14,302 nt of DNA from Acetofilamentum sp. (GCA_020720565.1 DYOK01000028.1:1-14302); one strand, 5' to 3'. Positions 6,385 to 13,337 are shown, counted from the stretch's first letter. Notes: generated by a model not told the origin, from the sequence alone. A program made the numbers and translations.

Positions 6385-7860
6385 ATGGCAGTCATTCGTT
6401 TCGATTCTGTCAGCTATAAGCACTACTTTTGCGAAGTGTACAAAGCATATTTAAATCATATCGTTTTTAAAACCATTTCGGAAGTTATTGCACAAACAGG
6501 TCAACAAGCGTTTGTGATAGGAGGTTTTGTGCGCGATATCATTTTAAACCGACCATCACAAGATATAGATATTGTTACATTAGGTAGTGGGTTAGCATTA
6601 GCCGATAAAGTTGCCCATAAACTTGGGGTCAAAAAAGTGACTGTGTTTAAAAACTTTGGTACTGCCATGTTTTACTATCAAGGTCTGGAAATAGAGTTTG
6701 TCGGTGCACGCAAAGAGTCTTACGAGCGTCATTCTCGAAAACCAATTGTAGAAAATGGGAGTCTCGAAGACGACCAAAACCGAAGAGATTTTACCATCAA
6801 TGCTTTAGCTCTAGATTTATCGCCTGAACGTTTTGGTCAATTGGTCGACCCTTTTGGGGGCTTAGACGATATCGAAAATCTTAGAATTGTAACACCACTT
6901 GACCCTGTAATTACATTCTCTGACGACCCACTTAGAATGATGAGGGCTATTCGCTTTTCGACTCAATTAGGTTTTTTTATCGACGATAAAACCATTGAAG
7001 CAATCGAAAACCAGGCCAGTAGAATCGAAATTGTTTCGAAAGAACGCATCACCGATGAACTGAATAAAATAATTATGTCACCTCGCCCATCTGAAGGTTT
7101 TAAGTTGCTTTTTAGTACGGGATTATTGAATTTTATTTTTCCAGAAATGGTTAAATTGCATGGTGTTCAAACTATTGGAAAATGGGCTCACAAAGACAAT
7201 TTCTTTCATACTCTCGAAGTCCTCGATAATATTTCTGCCCATACAAAAAATTTGTGGTTGCGATGGGCTGCTATTTTACACGATATTGGTAAGCCTTCGA
7301 CCCAACGGTTTGTCGAGGGGCAAGGTTGGACATTCCATGCCCACGAAGTAGTAGGCTCAAAAATGACCAACAGCATATTTTTTAATTTGAAATTGCCAAT
7401 GAACGAAAAAATGAAATACGTTCAGAAATTGGTTTTTTTACATCTTCGCCCCATAGTTTTGGCATCGGAACATATTAGCGATTCGGCAGTACGTAGAATG
7501 CTTTTCGAAGCGGGCGACGATATCGAAGATCTAATGCTTTTGGCCGAGGCCGACGTAACTTCGAAAAACGAAGCAAAGGTTCACAAGTACCTAAAAAATT
7601 TTAAAATTGTACGTCAAAAGCTAATCGAAATTGAAGAAAAAGATAGGGTTCGTAATTGGCAAGCACCTATTGATGGTGAAGAAATAATGCGAATTTTTGC
7701 CCTTCAACCATCAAAGCAAGTTGGAATCTTAAAAGAGCAAATAAAAGAGGCTGTTTTAGATGGTTTGATTCCGAATGAGCGAGAAGCAGTGTATCAATTT
7801 TTAGTAAACCAAGCTCAGAAAATAGGATTAGAAGTTATCGTTCCAATCGAAAAGCTATAA
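6385..7860 (+). CDS. cca: CCA-adding tRNA nucleotidyltransferase with HD domain
   Basis: A class II (bacterial type) nucleotidyltransferase that adds or repairs the 3'-CCA end of tRNA using CTP and ATP. 491 aa from ATG 6385. Seen: the nucleotidyltransferase signature GGFVRD (residues 46-51) followed by the metal-binding DID (60-62), the RRDFTINALA block (133-142) that selects the base, the DDPLRMMRAIRF helix (about 180-191), and a C-terminal HD domain with WAAILHDIGKP (His299-Asp300) and a further His275. The HD domain suggests phosphohydrolase activity on tRNA ends, as in other CCA enzymes with this tail. Family length fits. A -poly(A) polymerase paralogue is possible by homology, but in Bacteroidota this architecture is normally CCA-adding. 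The gene is followed by its own terminator and seems monocistronic. Confidence 0.94.
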   Translation: MAVIRFDSVSYKHYFCEVYKAYLNHIVFKTISEVIAQTGQQAFVIGGFVRDIILNRPSQDIDIVTLGSGLALADKVAHKLGVKKVTVFKNFGTAMFYYQGLEIEFVGARKESYERHSRKPIVENGSLEDDQNRRDFTINALALDLSPERFGQLVDPFGGLDDIENLRIVTPLDPVITFSDDPLRMMRAIRFSTQLGFFIDDKTIEAIENQASRIEIVSKERITDELNKIIMSPRPSEGFKLLFSTGLLNFIFPEMVKLHGVQTIGKWAHKDNFFHTLEVLDNISAHTKNLWLRWAAILHDIGKPSTQRFVEGQGWTFHAHEVVGSKMTNSIFFNLKLPMNEKMKYVQKLVFLHLRPIVLASEHISDSAVRRMLFEAGDDIEDLMLLAEADVTSKNEAKVHKYLKNFKIVRQKLIEIEEKDRVRNWQAPIDGEEIMRIFALQPSKQVGILKEQIKEAVLDGLIPNEREAVYQFLVNQAQKIGLEVIVPIEKL

Positions 7861-7863
7861 TTT

Positions 7864-7887
7864 AATCGTGTTCTCACGATTTTTTTT
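7864..7887 (+). terminator. intrinsic terminator of cca
   Basis: AATCGTG (7864-7870), loop TTCT, CACGATT (7875-7881), running straight into a run of eight or nine T. A perfect 7-bp stem three bases after the cca stop. There is no T-run on the minus side, so it serves cca only. Confidence 0.9.
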
Positions 7888-7931
7888 AATCTGGAACAGA
7901 AAGCAGCGTTAAGTAGATTCAAGCTTACAAT

Positions 7932-8972
7932 TTACTTTTTAGAACCGAAATTAAAATTCAGAATCACAGGCAAGTGGTCGGAATAACCTGCGTTATATTT
8001 AAAGCCAATATACGAACGTTTGGTTTTTTTACCACCATTCTTAGTATCATCTTCAAGTAAAAAATCGGCATCGAAAGGATATGCATTTTCAGGGCTAGTA
8101 TAAATTCCATTACTCTGATTGAGTAAATTCCCCGAAACAATCAAATGATCTAATACAGCCCAATGGCCTTGGTAATTGTGAGTCCCTTTTTGGGTATGAA
8201 CCAAAGGATATAAAAGACTATACAATTCGTTGTCGACATAAGGAGGCTTGGGAGGTAATGAACGTAACTTCTCAGATACGCTGATATCAGTTGGAGCATC
8301 ATTCAAATCGCCAATTATCATTACATTCGATAACATATTGGTAGATTTGATTGAATCGACCAAATGCCTTATTTTGAGGGCTACAAATTGACGTCGTCCT
8401 TCGGTTTTCATTTGCCCTCCATATCTCGACGGCCAATGGTTAACAAAAATATGCAAAGTGTCGGACTGCGTTGTTAAACCTTTAACGTACAAAATGTCAC
8501 GAGTGGTTGAGTTGGGGCTTTCGGGGAATTTTACATTATAAAATTCGTAATAAATCGGACTAAATTGCTTTGGGTCATATAACATAGCCACATCAATCCC
8601 TCTTTTGTCGGGCGATTCTTTATGTATAAAGCGGTAATTTAGTTTCTTAAGAGGTGACCGTGTGGTCAGTTCTTCGAGTACAAAAGCGTTTTCGATTTCG
8701 CAAAGTCCAATTACGGCCGCATTGTTCCATCCGCCAACAGCAGTGAGCACTTTTGCAATATTCTTCAATTTGTGGTCGTATTTAAAATATGACCAGTGTT
8801 TATCGCCGTTGGGCAAAAACTGAGCATCATTGGTTAGCGAGTCGTCGTAGATATCGAATAGGTTTTCGACATTGTAAAATGCAAGTCTAAAATCGCTTTC
8901 TTTTTGCTCTTGAGCCCAAATAAACCCGAAATAAAACAGGAGGCTTATCAATGTATAATTTTGTTTATTCAT
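7932..8972 (-). CDS. secreted endonuclease/exonuclease/phosphatase-fold protein
   Basis: A 346-aa exported metal-dependent phosphoesterase of the EEP (DNase I-like) superfamily. Seen: signal peptide MNKQNYTLISLLFYFGFIWA with likely cleavage near AQ-EQ; the opening FYNVENLFD with the metal/phosphate-contacting Asn; CEIENAFVLEEL with the metal-binding Glu; NHWPSRYGG with the catalytic His; GDLNDAP (catalytic Asp and Asn); and near the end YSDHLPVILNF with the Asp-His pair. All residue classes needed for catalysis are visible, so it should be active, but DNA, RNA, lipid or sugar-phosphate substrate cannot be told from sequence. Its ATG overlaps the last 8 bp of the upstream lipoprotein gene, so the two are translationally coupled and probably act in the same compartment. 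Confidence 0.88.
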   Translation of the reverse strand: MNKQNYTLISLLFYFGFIWAQEQKESDFRLAFYNVENLFDIYDDSLTNDAQFLPNGDKHWSYFKYDHKLKNIAKVLTAVGGWNNAAVIGLCEIENAFVLEELTTRSPLKKLNYRFIHKESPDKRGIDVAMLYDPKQFSPIYYEFYNVKFPESPNSTTRDILYVKGLTTQSDTLHIFVNHWPSRYGGQMKTEGRRQFVALKIRHLVDSIKSTNMLSNVMIIGDLNDAPTDISVSEKLRSLPPKPPYVDNELYSLLYPLVHTQKGTHNYQGHWAVLDHLIVSGNLLNQSNGIYTSPENAYPFDADFLLEDDTKNGGKKTKRSYIGFKYNAGYSDHLPVILNFNFGSKK

Positions 8973-9486
8973 TCAGGTATATTTCGTTGCTGTAATCAAT
9001 ATTACTTTGGTGTAAGCCTCTGTCGTAAATAAAATATTTAAAACGCGTGGTGTCTTTAAATTGAATAAATGATGTAATGTCTATTTCAACAATCATTTCC
9101 CCTTTAAGTAAATGGTTGGTTGTATTTTCGTTAGAAATATTTACAAATCTGTAATTGCCTTTAAATATAGGATTTGCGATCCATACACCATTTTCTTTTT
9201 CGTCGATTTGAACCATCAAATTGTAATAAAAGGCTTCGCCAGGAGCAAATTCGCCTATGGTGTCGGACGGATTAAGGCCTAAATCGCCATCGCCATCGAC
9301 AAAAGTAAAGGCAAGTAAGGCACGTTGTACAGGATTCCCTAGAGTATCTTGCGTTTGTTCGATACTCACACTTTTGAATTTAATTTCAGGTATCTCGCTG
9401 TAAGTGGTTGGTTTTTCGCACGACCATAAAAGCAAAACAAAAGTCAATATAGATAAAATAATGTTTTGAAGTTTGATCATAGACAT
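8965..9486 (-). CDS. small lipoprotein of unknown function
   Basis: A 173-aa predicted lipoprotein; an ATG at 9480 two codons in is equally possible. The hydrophobic signal IILSILTFVLLLWSC ends in a lipobox with the acylated Cys at residue 23, followed by EKPTT. The mature part is beta-rich and has an acidic FVDGDGDLGL stretch (residues about 62-71) that looks like a calcium-binding or Bacteroidota-typical turn, with alternating strands to the end. I recognise it only as a Bacteroidota hypothetical lipoprotein type; no activity can be assigned. It is the first gene of a two-gene unit with the EEP-fold protein, overlapping by 8 bp, suggesting a shared envelope role such as nucleic-acid or phosphoester scavenging (inference). 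Upstream, 9487-9619 shows no strong promoter. Confidence 0.8.
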   Translation of the reverse strand: MSMIKLQNIILSILTFVLLLWSCEKPTTYSEIPEIKFKSVSIEQTQDTLGNPVQRALLAFTFVDGDGDLGLNPSDTIGEFAPGEAFYYNLMVQIDEKENGVWIANPIFKGNYRFVNISNENTTNHLLKGEMIVEIDITSFIQFKDTTRFKYFIYDRGLHQSNIDYSNEIYLNE

Positions 9487-9608
9487 AATTTGTTTTCCGT
9501 CAATGCTTTATGAGAGATCAATTCTATTTACTTTCTGTCGTTCTTGACCTTTGTAGTTGACGAGTTAAATTTAAAAAATAATAATTCATATATCAAAATT
9601 ATTTAACT

Positions 9609-9619
9609 GGTCGAGGACC
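9609..9619. repeat. AGGTC-type dyad (weak copy at the der 3' end)
   Basis: GGTC-GAG-GACC, a 4-bp version of the dyad, directly abutting the der stop codon (9620-9622). It has no U-tract after it in the der direction, so it is a poor terminator on its own. Confidence 0.4.
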
Positions 9620-10927
9620 TTATTTTTGACGGAAGTAAATTCGAATAGGAACACCTGTAAAATTGTATTGCTCCCGTAGTTTGTTTTCTAAAAATCGTCG
9701 GTAAGCTTCTTTTAGTGCTTGTGGTGTATTGGCGTAAAATGCAAAACTTGGAACAGGAGTAGGGAGTTGTGTTACATATTTAATTTTAATGTATTTGCCT
9801 TTGTTCGAAGGAGGAGGGTATTTTTCGATTATAGGTAAAAAGAAGTCGTTAAGGGCAGACGTGCTTATTTTCTGATTCTTATTTTCATACACTTGCAGTG
9901 CAACTTCGAGCACTTTGTGGATCCTTTGTTTGGTTAGAGTCGATGTAAACAAAATTGGGACGTCGTCGTTTGGCGATATTCTTTCTTTAATTTTTTTGAT
10001 ATACTCTTTTGTCGAATTGGTCTCTTTCTCGTACAAATCCCATTTGTTAACTAAAATAACCAAGCCTTTTTTGTTTTTCTCGATGATGCTATATATGTTC
10101 ACATCTTGTGCTTCCATTCCAAGCGTAGCATCTAGCAACAGCAAACACACATCAGCGTTTTCGATCGATCTAATGGCTCGCATTACCGAATAAAACTCTA
10201 AGTCTTCGTGAACTTTTTGTTTTTTGCGAATACCGGCAGTATCGATAATGTAAAAATCGAAGCCATATTTATTAAATCGTGTATGAATTGCATCTCGAGT
10301 AGTACCAGAAATTGGGGTAACAATGTTTCTGTTTTCGTCGAGAAGGGCATTAATTAATGACGATTTTCCAGCATTTGGACGACCAACCACAGCTATTTTA
10401 GGTAAACTATCGTCGTACACGTCGGTGCCCGATTTTTCGAACAATTTCAGCGTGTCGTCTAGCAAATCGCCAGTTCCACTGCCACTTGCCGAAGCAATTT
10501 TGTGCAATTTTTCCATGCCAAAAGCATAAAACTGATCGGCATCTAAATATTCGTGAGCATTGTCCACTTTGTTAACCACCACAATGGTTTTTGAAGCTTT
10601 TGAACGAAGCAATTTGGCTACTTCTTCGTCGAGGTCGGTTATACCGGTTTTAACTTCTACCACAAAGTATATCACATCGGCTTCTTCAATTGCAATTTTA
10701 ACTTGCTTTTGAATTTCTTCTTCGAAAATATCTTCGGAATTAGAGATGTATCCGCCAGTGTCAATAATCGAAAATTCTTCGCCATTCCAGTCAACTTTGC
10801 CGTAATGTCGATCTCTAGTCACACCGCTAAATTCATCGACAATGGCATGTCGTTGACCTGTGAGTCTGTTAAAAAGAGTAGATTTCCCTACATTTGGTCT
10901 TCCGACGATTGCAACTATATTGGCCAT
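9620..10927 (-). CDS. der: ribosome-assembly GTPase Der (EngA)
   Basis: Der is the tandem-G-domain GTPase needed for maturation of the 50S subunit. 435 aa from ATG 10927, the typical length. First G domain: GRPNVGKST (residues 9-17, G1), SGVTRD (G2), DTGG (56-59, G3), NKVD (119-122, G4). Second G domain: GRPNAGKSS (182-190), SGTTRD (207-212), DTAG (229-232), NKWD (294-297). The C-terminal third (about 350-435) is the KH-like domain, ending IRIYFRQK. All GTP-binding motifs are intact in both halves. It is flanked by the lipoprotein gene downstream and the Wzz-like gene upstream (185 bp away), with no strong terminator on either side; the upstream gap holds a hairpin CGATTT-GTGT-AAATCG (11011-11026) and the AGGTC dyad copy at 11041-11055. 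Confidence 0.97.
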   Translation of the reverse strand: MANIVAIVGRPNVGKSTLFNRLTGQRHAIVDEFSGVTRDRHYGKVDWNGEEFSIIDTGGYISNSEDIFEEEIQKQVKIAIEEADVIYFVVEVKTGITDLDEEVAKLLRSKASKTIVVVNKVDNAHEYLDADQFYAFGMEKLHKIASASGSGTGDLLDDTLKLFEKSGTDVYDDSLPKIAVVGRPNAGKSSLINALLDENRNIVTPISGTTRDAIHTRFNKYGFDFYIIDTAGIRKKQKVHEDLEFYSVMRAIRSIENADVCLLLLDATLGMEAQDVNIYSIIEKNKKGLVILVNKWDLYEKETNSTKEYIKKIKERISPNDDVPILFTSTLTKQRIHKVLEVALQVYENKNQKISTSALNDFFLPIIEKYPPPSNKGKYIKIKYVTQLPTPVPSFAFYANTPQALKEAYRRFLENKLREQYNFTGVPIRIYFRQK

Positions 10928-11040
10928 TTCGAATAAATTTTGAATTGTGAACTGTTTCGACCTACCAAAACGGAACGGTTTGATGAGTCATTATATTGGA
11001 TTGAAAAGCTCGATTTGTGTAAATCGGTACTCTTCTAATT

Positions 11041-11055
11041 TAGGTCAACGACCTA
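11041..11055. repeat. AGGTC-N3-GACCT dyad (copy 3)
   Basis: TAGGTC-AAC-GACCTA, a perfect 6-bp dyad, 58 bp past the Wzz-like gene stop and 114 bp before der. A T-run follows about 5 nt later on the plus strand. In the minus direction, a second hairpin CGATTT/AAATCG (11011-11026) follows; either might end the Wzz-like transcript weakly. Confidence 0.6.
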
Positions 11056-11112
11056 TTTGGTTTTTTAATAAACTTCTAAATATCAACTTTCAAGATTGTG
11101 AAAACTTCTGAT

Positions 11113-11895
11113 TTATGACTTCTGTTTAAGTTGTATCGAATATCTTACAAAAAAGTATAACAAAGCTGCAAAAATGGATAATATCAAAGCTACCGTCATA
11201 GTCTCGACTAAGCTGTTGGCTTTGCGCAGCGAGTTAGCATCTTGATTAACCACAGTTACGGCTAAGTCGAGTTCCAGTTCTGCGGCAAGTTCTTGGCGGA
11301 GTTGTATCATTTCGACTTTGTCTTTATGAATTCCGCTAATCGAATTAATCGAAATTTCCCCATCGGTCAATCGTTTAAGTATTTGATTCTGAAACACACC
11401 TATATTATTAATCTCATTGTCGATTAAAGCAATTTGTGCTTCGAGACTTTTTTTCTTTTGGGCTTGTTGGCTGACGATATAAGGTTGTTTGTTAATAAAT
11501 CGGACTAAGCCAGCAATAAATGGACTGAGTGCGATATCGGAACGAGAAATCACCTTTATAGCTATAGCATTTTCGGTGGTGTCTGTTTTGATTTCTTTAA
11601 TAAACTTTAAAGTGTCTTGACCTACATTCAGTTCTTTTTGCATACCCTGATAATCGCCCGTTTCGACCAGAAAAGCGATTCTGTCGGTCAAACTCATTAC
11701 AAACTCTTTACTTACCGTTTTACTTTCTGCTAAAAAGTTGGTCTTAACTTCGGCTTTTTTATATTGATGGTATGCGAATCCGCCTGCAAAACCAAGTACA
11801 ATAAAAAGTAAAAACGTATATTTCTTTTCCGAAATAAAAACCAATATTTTTCGATATAACTCAATTAAGTCGATTTCGTTCTGATTCTGTTCCAT
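11113..11895 (-). CDS. Wzz-like chain-length determinant / polysaccharide co-polymerase (short form)
   Basis: A 260-aa inner-membrane protein with the Wzz topology: a short cytoplasmic start with NEIDLIELYRKILVFI (the usual Wzz N-terminal motif), a first membrane helix (residues about 25-42, TFLLFIVLGFAGGFAY), a mostly helical periplasmic part with coiled-coil content (about 140-215), and a second membrane helix (about 232-250, TVALILSIFAALLYFFV) with a short basic tail. Such proteins set the length of O-antigen or other surface polysaccharide chains together with a Wzy-type polymerase. The start at ATG 11895 is chosen because the longer frame opens only with a TTG (11952). The proline-rich segment usually seen before the second helix is not evident, and there are no polysaccharide genes nearby, so the specific role is open. 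Confidence 0.75.
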   Translation of the reverse strand: MEQNQNEIDLIELYRKILVFISEKKYTFLLFIVLGFAGGFAYHQYKKAEVKTNFLAESKTVSKEFVMSLTDRIAFLVETGDYQGMQKELNVGQDTLKFIKEIKTDTTENAIAIKVISRSDIALSPFIAGLVRFINKQPYIVSQQAQKKKSLEAQIALIDNEINNIGVFQNQILKRLTDGEISINSISGIHKDKVEMIQLRQELAAELELDLAVTVVNQDANSLRKANSLVETMTVALILSIFAALLYFFVRYSIQLKQKS

Positions 11896-12100
11896 ATTCG
11901 TTTTTAATAGTAAAATATTTTTTATTATATCAATTATTTTATTTTCAGGCAATTGTAATTAGTCATAAAATAATGTTCTTAATTAGTTTTTGATTAAAAA
12001 ACAGCGTGCAAAGATACAATAATTTATCGAATATCTGGTCAATTACTGTGATTTTGGTATAATCTCTTGTAGTGTATTCGTGAAGGGAATGGATATAGTG

Positions 12101-12165
12101 TCGAGAGTTCTCGAAGAGAATGGAGTCATGTCGAGTGTTCCCTTTGGGAACGTATCGAGACATGA
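12101..12165. repeat. two adjacent TCGAG-type hairpin repeats
   Basis: Two hairpins in tandem, each opening with a TGTCGAG-like run. First: GTTCTC-GAA-GAGAAT (12107-12121). Second: an outer TCATGTC / GACATGA (12126-12132 with 12159-12165) and an inner GTTCCC-TTT-GGGAAC (12137-12151). The repeated TCGAG-hairpin style matches dispersed intergenic repeats I recall from Bacteroidota genomes. An open frame that crosses them on the minus strand (11963-12163) is a by-product of the repeat and is not called. Confidence 0.65.
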
Positions 12166-12181
12166 AAGGGCTCTGGAATAG

Positions 12182-12237
12182 TTTAACCCAGATTATGCAC
12201 CTGTCTGCCGCCAGGCAGGTGCGTAATCTGGGTTAAA
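12182..12237. repeat. 56-nt near-perfect palindrome (REP/MITE-like)
   Basis: The left arm starts TTTAACCCAGATTA and the right arm ends TAATCTGGGTTAAA. All 26 arm positions pair, with two G-U wobbles (12196/12223 and 12204/12215), closing on a 4-nt CCGC loop. The G-U pairs exist in the plus-strand RNA; the minus-strand RNA would have A-C mismatches. The CCCAGATTA...TAATCTGGG arms and the GCAGGTG-rich centre look like a dispersed Bacteroidota intergenic repeat. No transposase is beside it. Confidence 0.8.
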
Positions 12238-12238
12238 G

Positions 12239-12276
12239 CGTTCTCGATACGCTTTCTAAGGAAAGCTACTCGAACG
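12239..12276. repeat. third TCGA-containing hairpin repeat
   Basis: Outer CGTTC / GAACG (12239-12243 with 12272-12276) and inner GCTTTC-TAAG-GAAAGC (12251-12266), with CTCGATAC and CTACTCGAAC flanks. It follows one base after the 56-nt palindrome and is related in design to the hairpins at 12101-12165, so the three bracket the palindrome. Confidence 0.65.
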
Positions 12277-12290
12277 GAAATAGAATCTAT

Positions 12291-12333
12291 TAAAAAAAGT
12301 GTGTACTTGTCCTGATTTATCAGGCTTTGTACA
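12291..12333 (-). terminator. intrinsic terminator of the response regulator gene
   Basis: In the minus direction: TGTAC, spacer, CCTGA-TAAA-TCAGG (12311-12324), spacer, GTACA (outer arms 12302-12306 with 12329-12333), then seven T (12292-12298). It lies about 30-70 bp after the stop of the response regulator, so that gene appears to end alone here. Confidence 0.7.
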
Positions 12334-12361
12334 ATGGACTAAGAATACAGAATTTGGACAT

Positions 12362-13057
12362 TTACTCCGTAAATTTGTATCCCACGCCTTTTATGGTTCT
12401 AATGACATCGTCACCAAATTTTTTGCGTAACTTTCTGATATGTACATCAATTGTTCTATCACCGACAAAGCTGTTGTCGCCCCATACTTGCGTGTAGATT
12501 TCGTCTCTTAGAAAAACTTTATCTGGCTGAGACGCTAACAAAAAAAGTAGCTCAAATTCTTTTTTGGGTAATATAAATTCGGTCTGATCCTTAGTAACTA
12601 CATATCGATCTTTGTCGATGTAAATATTATTAACAGATTTAACATTTGAATCTACCAAAACATTTGATTGATCCAATATGGCGGCTTGTCTTTTGAGTAA
12701 GGCCTTAATTTTTGAAATTAATATTTTGGGTTTGATTGGCTTCGTGATATAATCGTCGGCTCCTGCGTCGTAACCAGCTAAAAGCGAAAAATCTTCAGAA
12801 CGGGCACTTAAAAATGTAATTAAAACATTTTTTATACTTGGGGTGAGTCTTATTTGCTCACACAATTCTATGCCATCAATATTGGGCATCATCACATCTA
12901 ATATAATGAGATGTGGTTGAAAGCTTATGGCTTTCTGAATGACTTTGTCAGGGTTTTTTAGACTTTCGACAATAAAGCCAGCGGCTTTTAAATTGTAACT
13001 TACAAACTCTAGAATATCATCGTCATCGTCGACTATTAGTATCTTTTCCTGACTCAT
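12362..13057 (-). CDS. OmpR/PhoB-family response regulator
   Basis: A 231-aa two-component response regulator. Receiver domain (1-122): acidic pocket DDDDD (10-14), phospho-acceptor Asp54 in IILDVMMP, a Ser in TFLSAR (Ser84) and the conserved Lys106 in DDYITKPIKP. A linker (about 123-140) leads to a winged-helix DNA-binding domain (about 145-231) with the family motifs KKEFELLFLLASQP, FLRDEIYTQVWGD, DRTIDVHIRKLRKK and VIRTIKGVGYKF. This length and motif set match PhoB/RprY-like regulators. No histidine kinase is present in the window, and the gene is closed by its own terminator, so it is an orphan here. Three TTAA-core repeats upstream look like a binding site for such a factor. Confidence 0.93.
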   Translation of the reverse strand: MSQEKILIVDDDDDILEFVSYNLKAAGFIVESLKNPDKVIQKAISFQPHLIILDVMMPNIDGIELCEQIRLTPSIKNVLITFLSARSEDFSLLAGYDAGADDYITKPIKPKILISKIKALLKRQAAILDQSNVLVDSNVKSVNNIYIDKDRYVVTKDQTEFILPKKEFELLFLLASQPDKVFLRDEIYTQVWGDNSFVGDRTIDVHIRKLRKKFGDDVIRTIKGVGYKFTE

Positions 13058-13080
13058 ATTGTATTTTTCTGATTTATTGG

Positions 13081-13088
13081 TAAAGCTA
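13081..13088 (-). promoter_or_regulatory. possible -7 box of the response regulator
   Basis: On the minus strand TAGCTTTA matches 7 of 8 positions of TAnnTTTG, 24 bp before the start codon. The TTAA repeats begin 10 bp further upstream, where a -33 element would be, as expected for activation by a PhoB-type factor. Confidence 0.4.
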
Positions 13089-13097
13089 AGAGACCAG

Positions 13098-13125
13098 TGT
13101 TAAATTTATGTTAATGACAGTTTAA
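13098..13125 (-). promoter_or_regulatory. Pho-box-like direct repeats (three TTAA units, 11-bp period)
   Basis: On the minus strand: TTAAAC, 5 nt, TTAACA, 5 nt, TTAACA, with TTAA cores at 13122-13125, 13111-13114 and 13100-13103, exactly 11 bp apart. The period of one helical turn and the repeated TTAA are typical of binding sites for OmpR/PhoB-family dimers; cyanobacterial Pho boxes are known to be built from PyTTAAPyPy units with 3-nt spacers. It may serve autoregulation of the response regulator and also control the divergent lipoprotein gene (213 bp away). Confidence 0.5.
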
Positions 13126-13290
13126 GTCTACAAGAAGTTAAGTCGATATATTTTACTTTTTCTTAAGGCTAATTTTATGTTCAGTTTTACTTGTAACGAT
13201 TTCTTTGCATCGAGAAAGATTTAAAAGTTGATGGCCTAAAGATTTTTAATTCTATATCAAAATAATTGAAAATAATTTAATAAATAACAT

Positions 13291-13305
13291 GATCGATAAT
13301 CGATC
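13291..13305. promoter_or_regulatory. perfect GATCGAT palindrome upstream of the lipoprotein
   Basis: GATCGAT-A-ATCGATC, 7-bp arms around a single base, 32 bp before the ATG of the lipoprotein gene. It could be an operator or an RNA leader hairpin (the 1-nt loop makes a stable RNA hairpin unlikely without opening inner pairs). Function unknown. Confidence 0.45.
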
Positions 13306-13337
13306 GCAAAACTAAAAAACTTAAAACAATTTTTAAC

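Noticed and set aside
7160..7351. 63-codon plus-strand frame
   Set aside because: Out-of-frame shadow inside cca.
9915..10936. Three plus-strand frames (9915-10193, 10323-10529, 10703-10936)
   Set aside because: All antisense to der, whose GTPase motifs are intact.
11896..11952. TTG start at 11952 for the Wzz-like gene
   Set aside because: ATG 11895 directly precedes the conserved NEIDLIELYRK motif; the upstream part is A+T-rich and has no family match.
11963..12163. 66-codon open frame on the minus strand starting MSRYVPKGN
   Set aside because: Its first half is a translation of the TCGAG hairpin repeats and its tail is A+T-rich, without a recognisable domain or promoter; the frame is a by-product of the repeat.
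12101..12276. Possible CRISPR or IS element
   Set aside because: There is no regular repeat-spacer series and no transposase gene; the block consists of hairpin repeats only.
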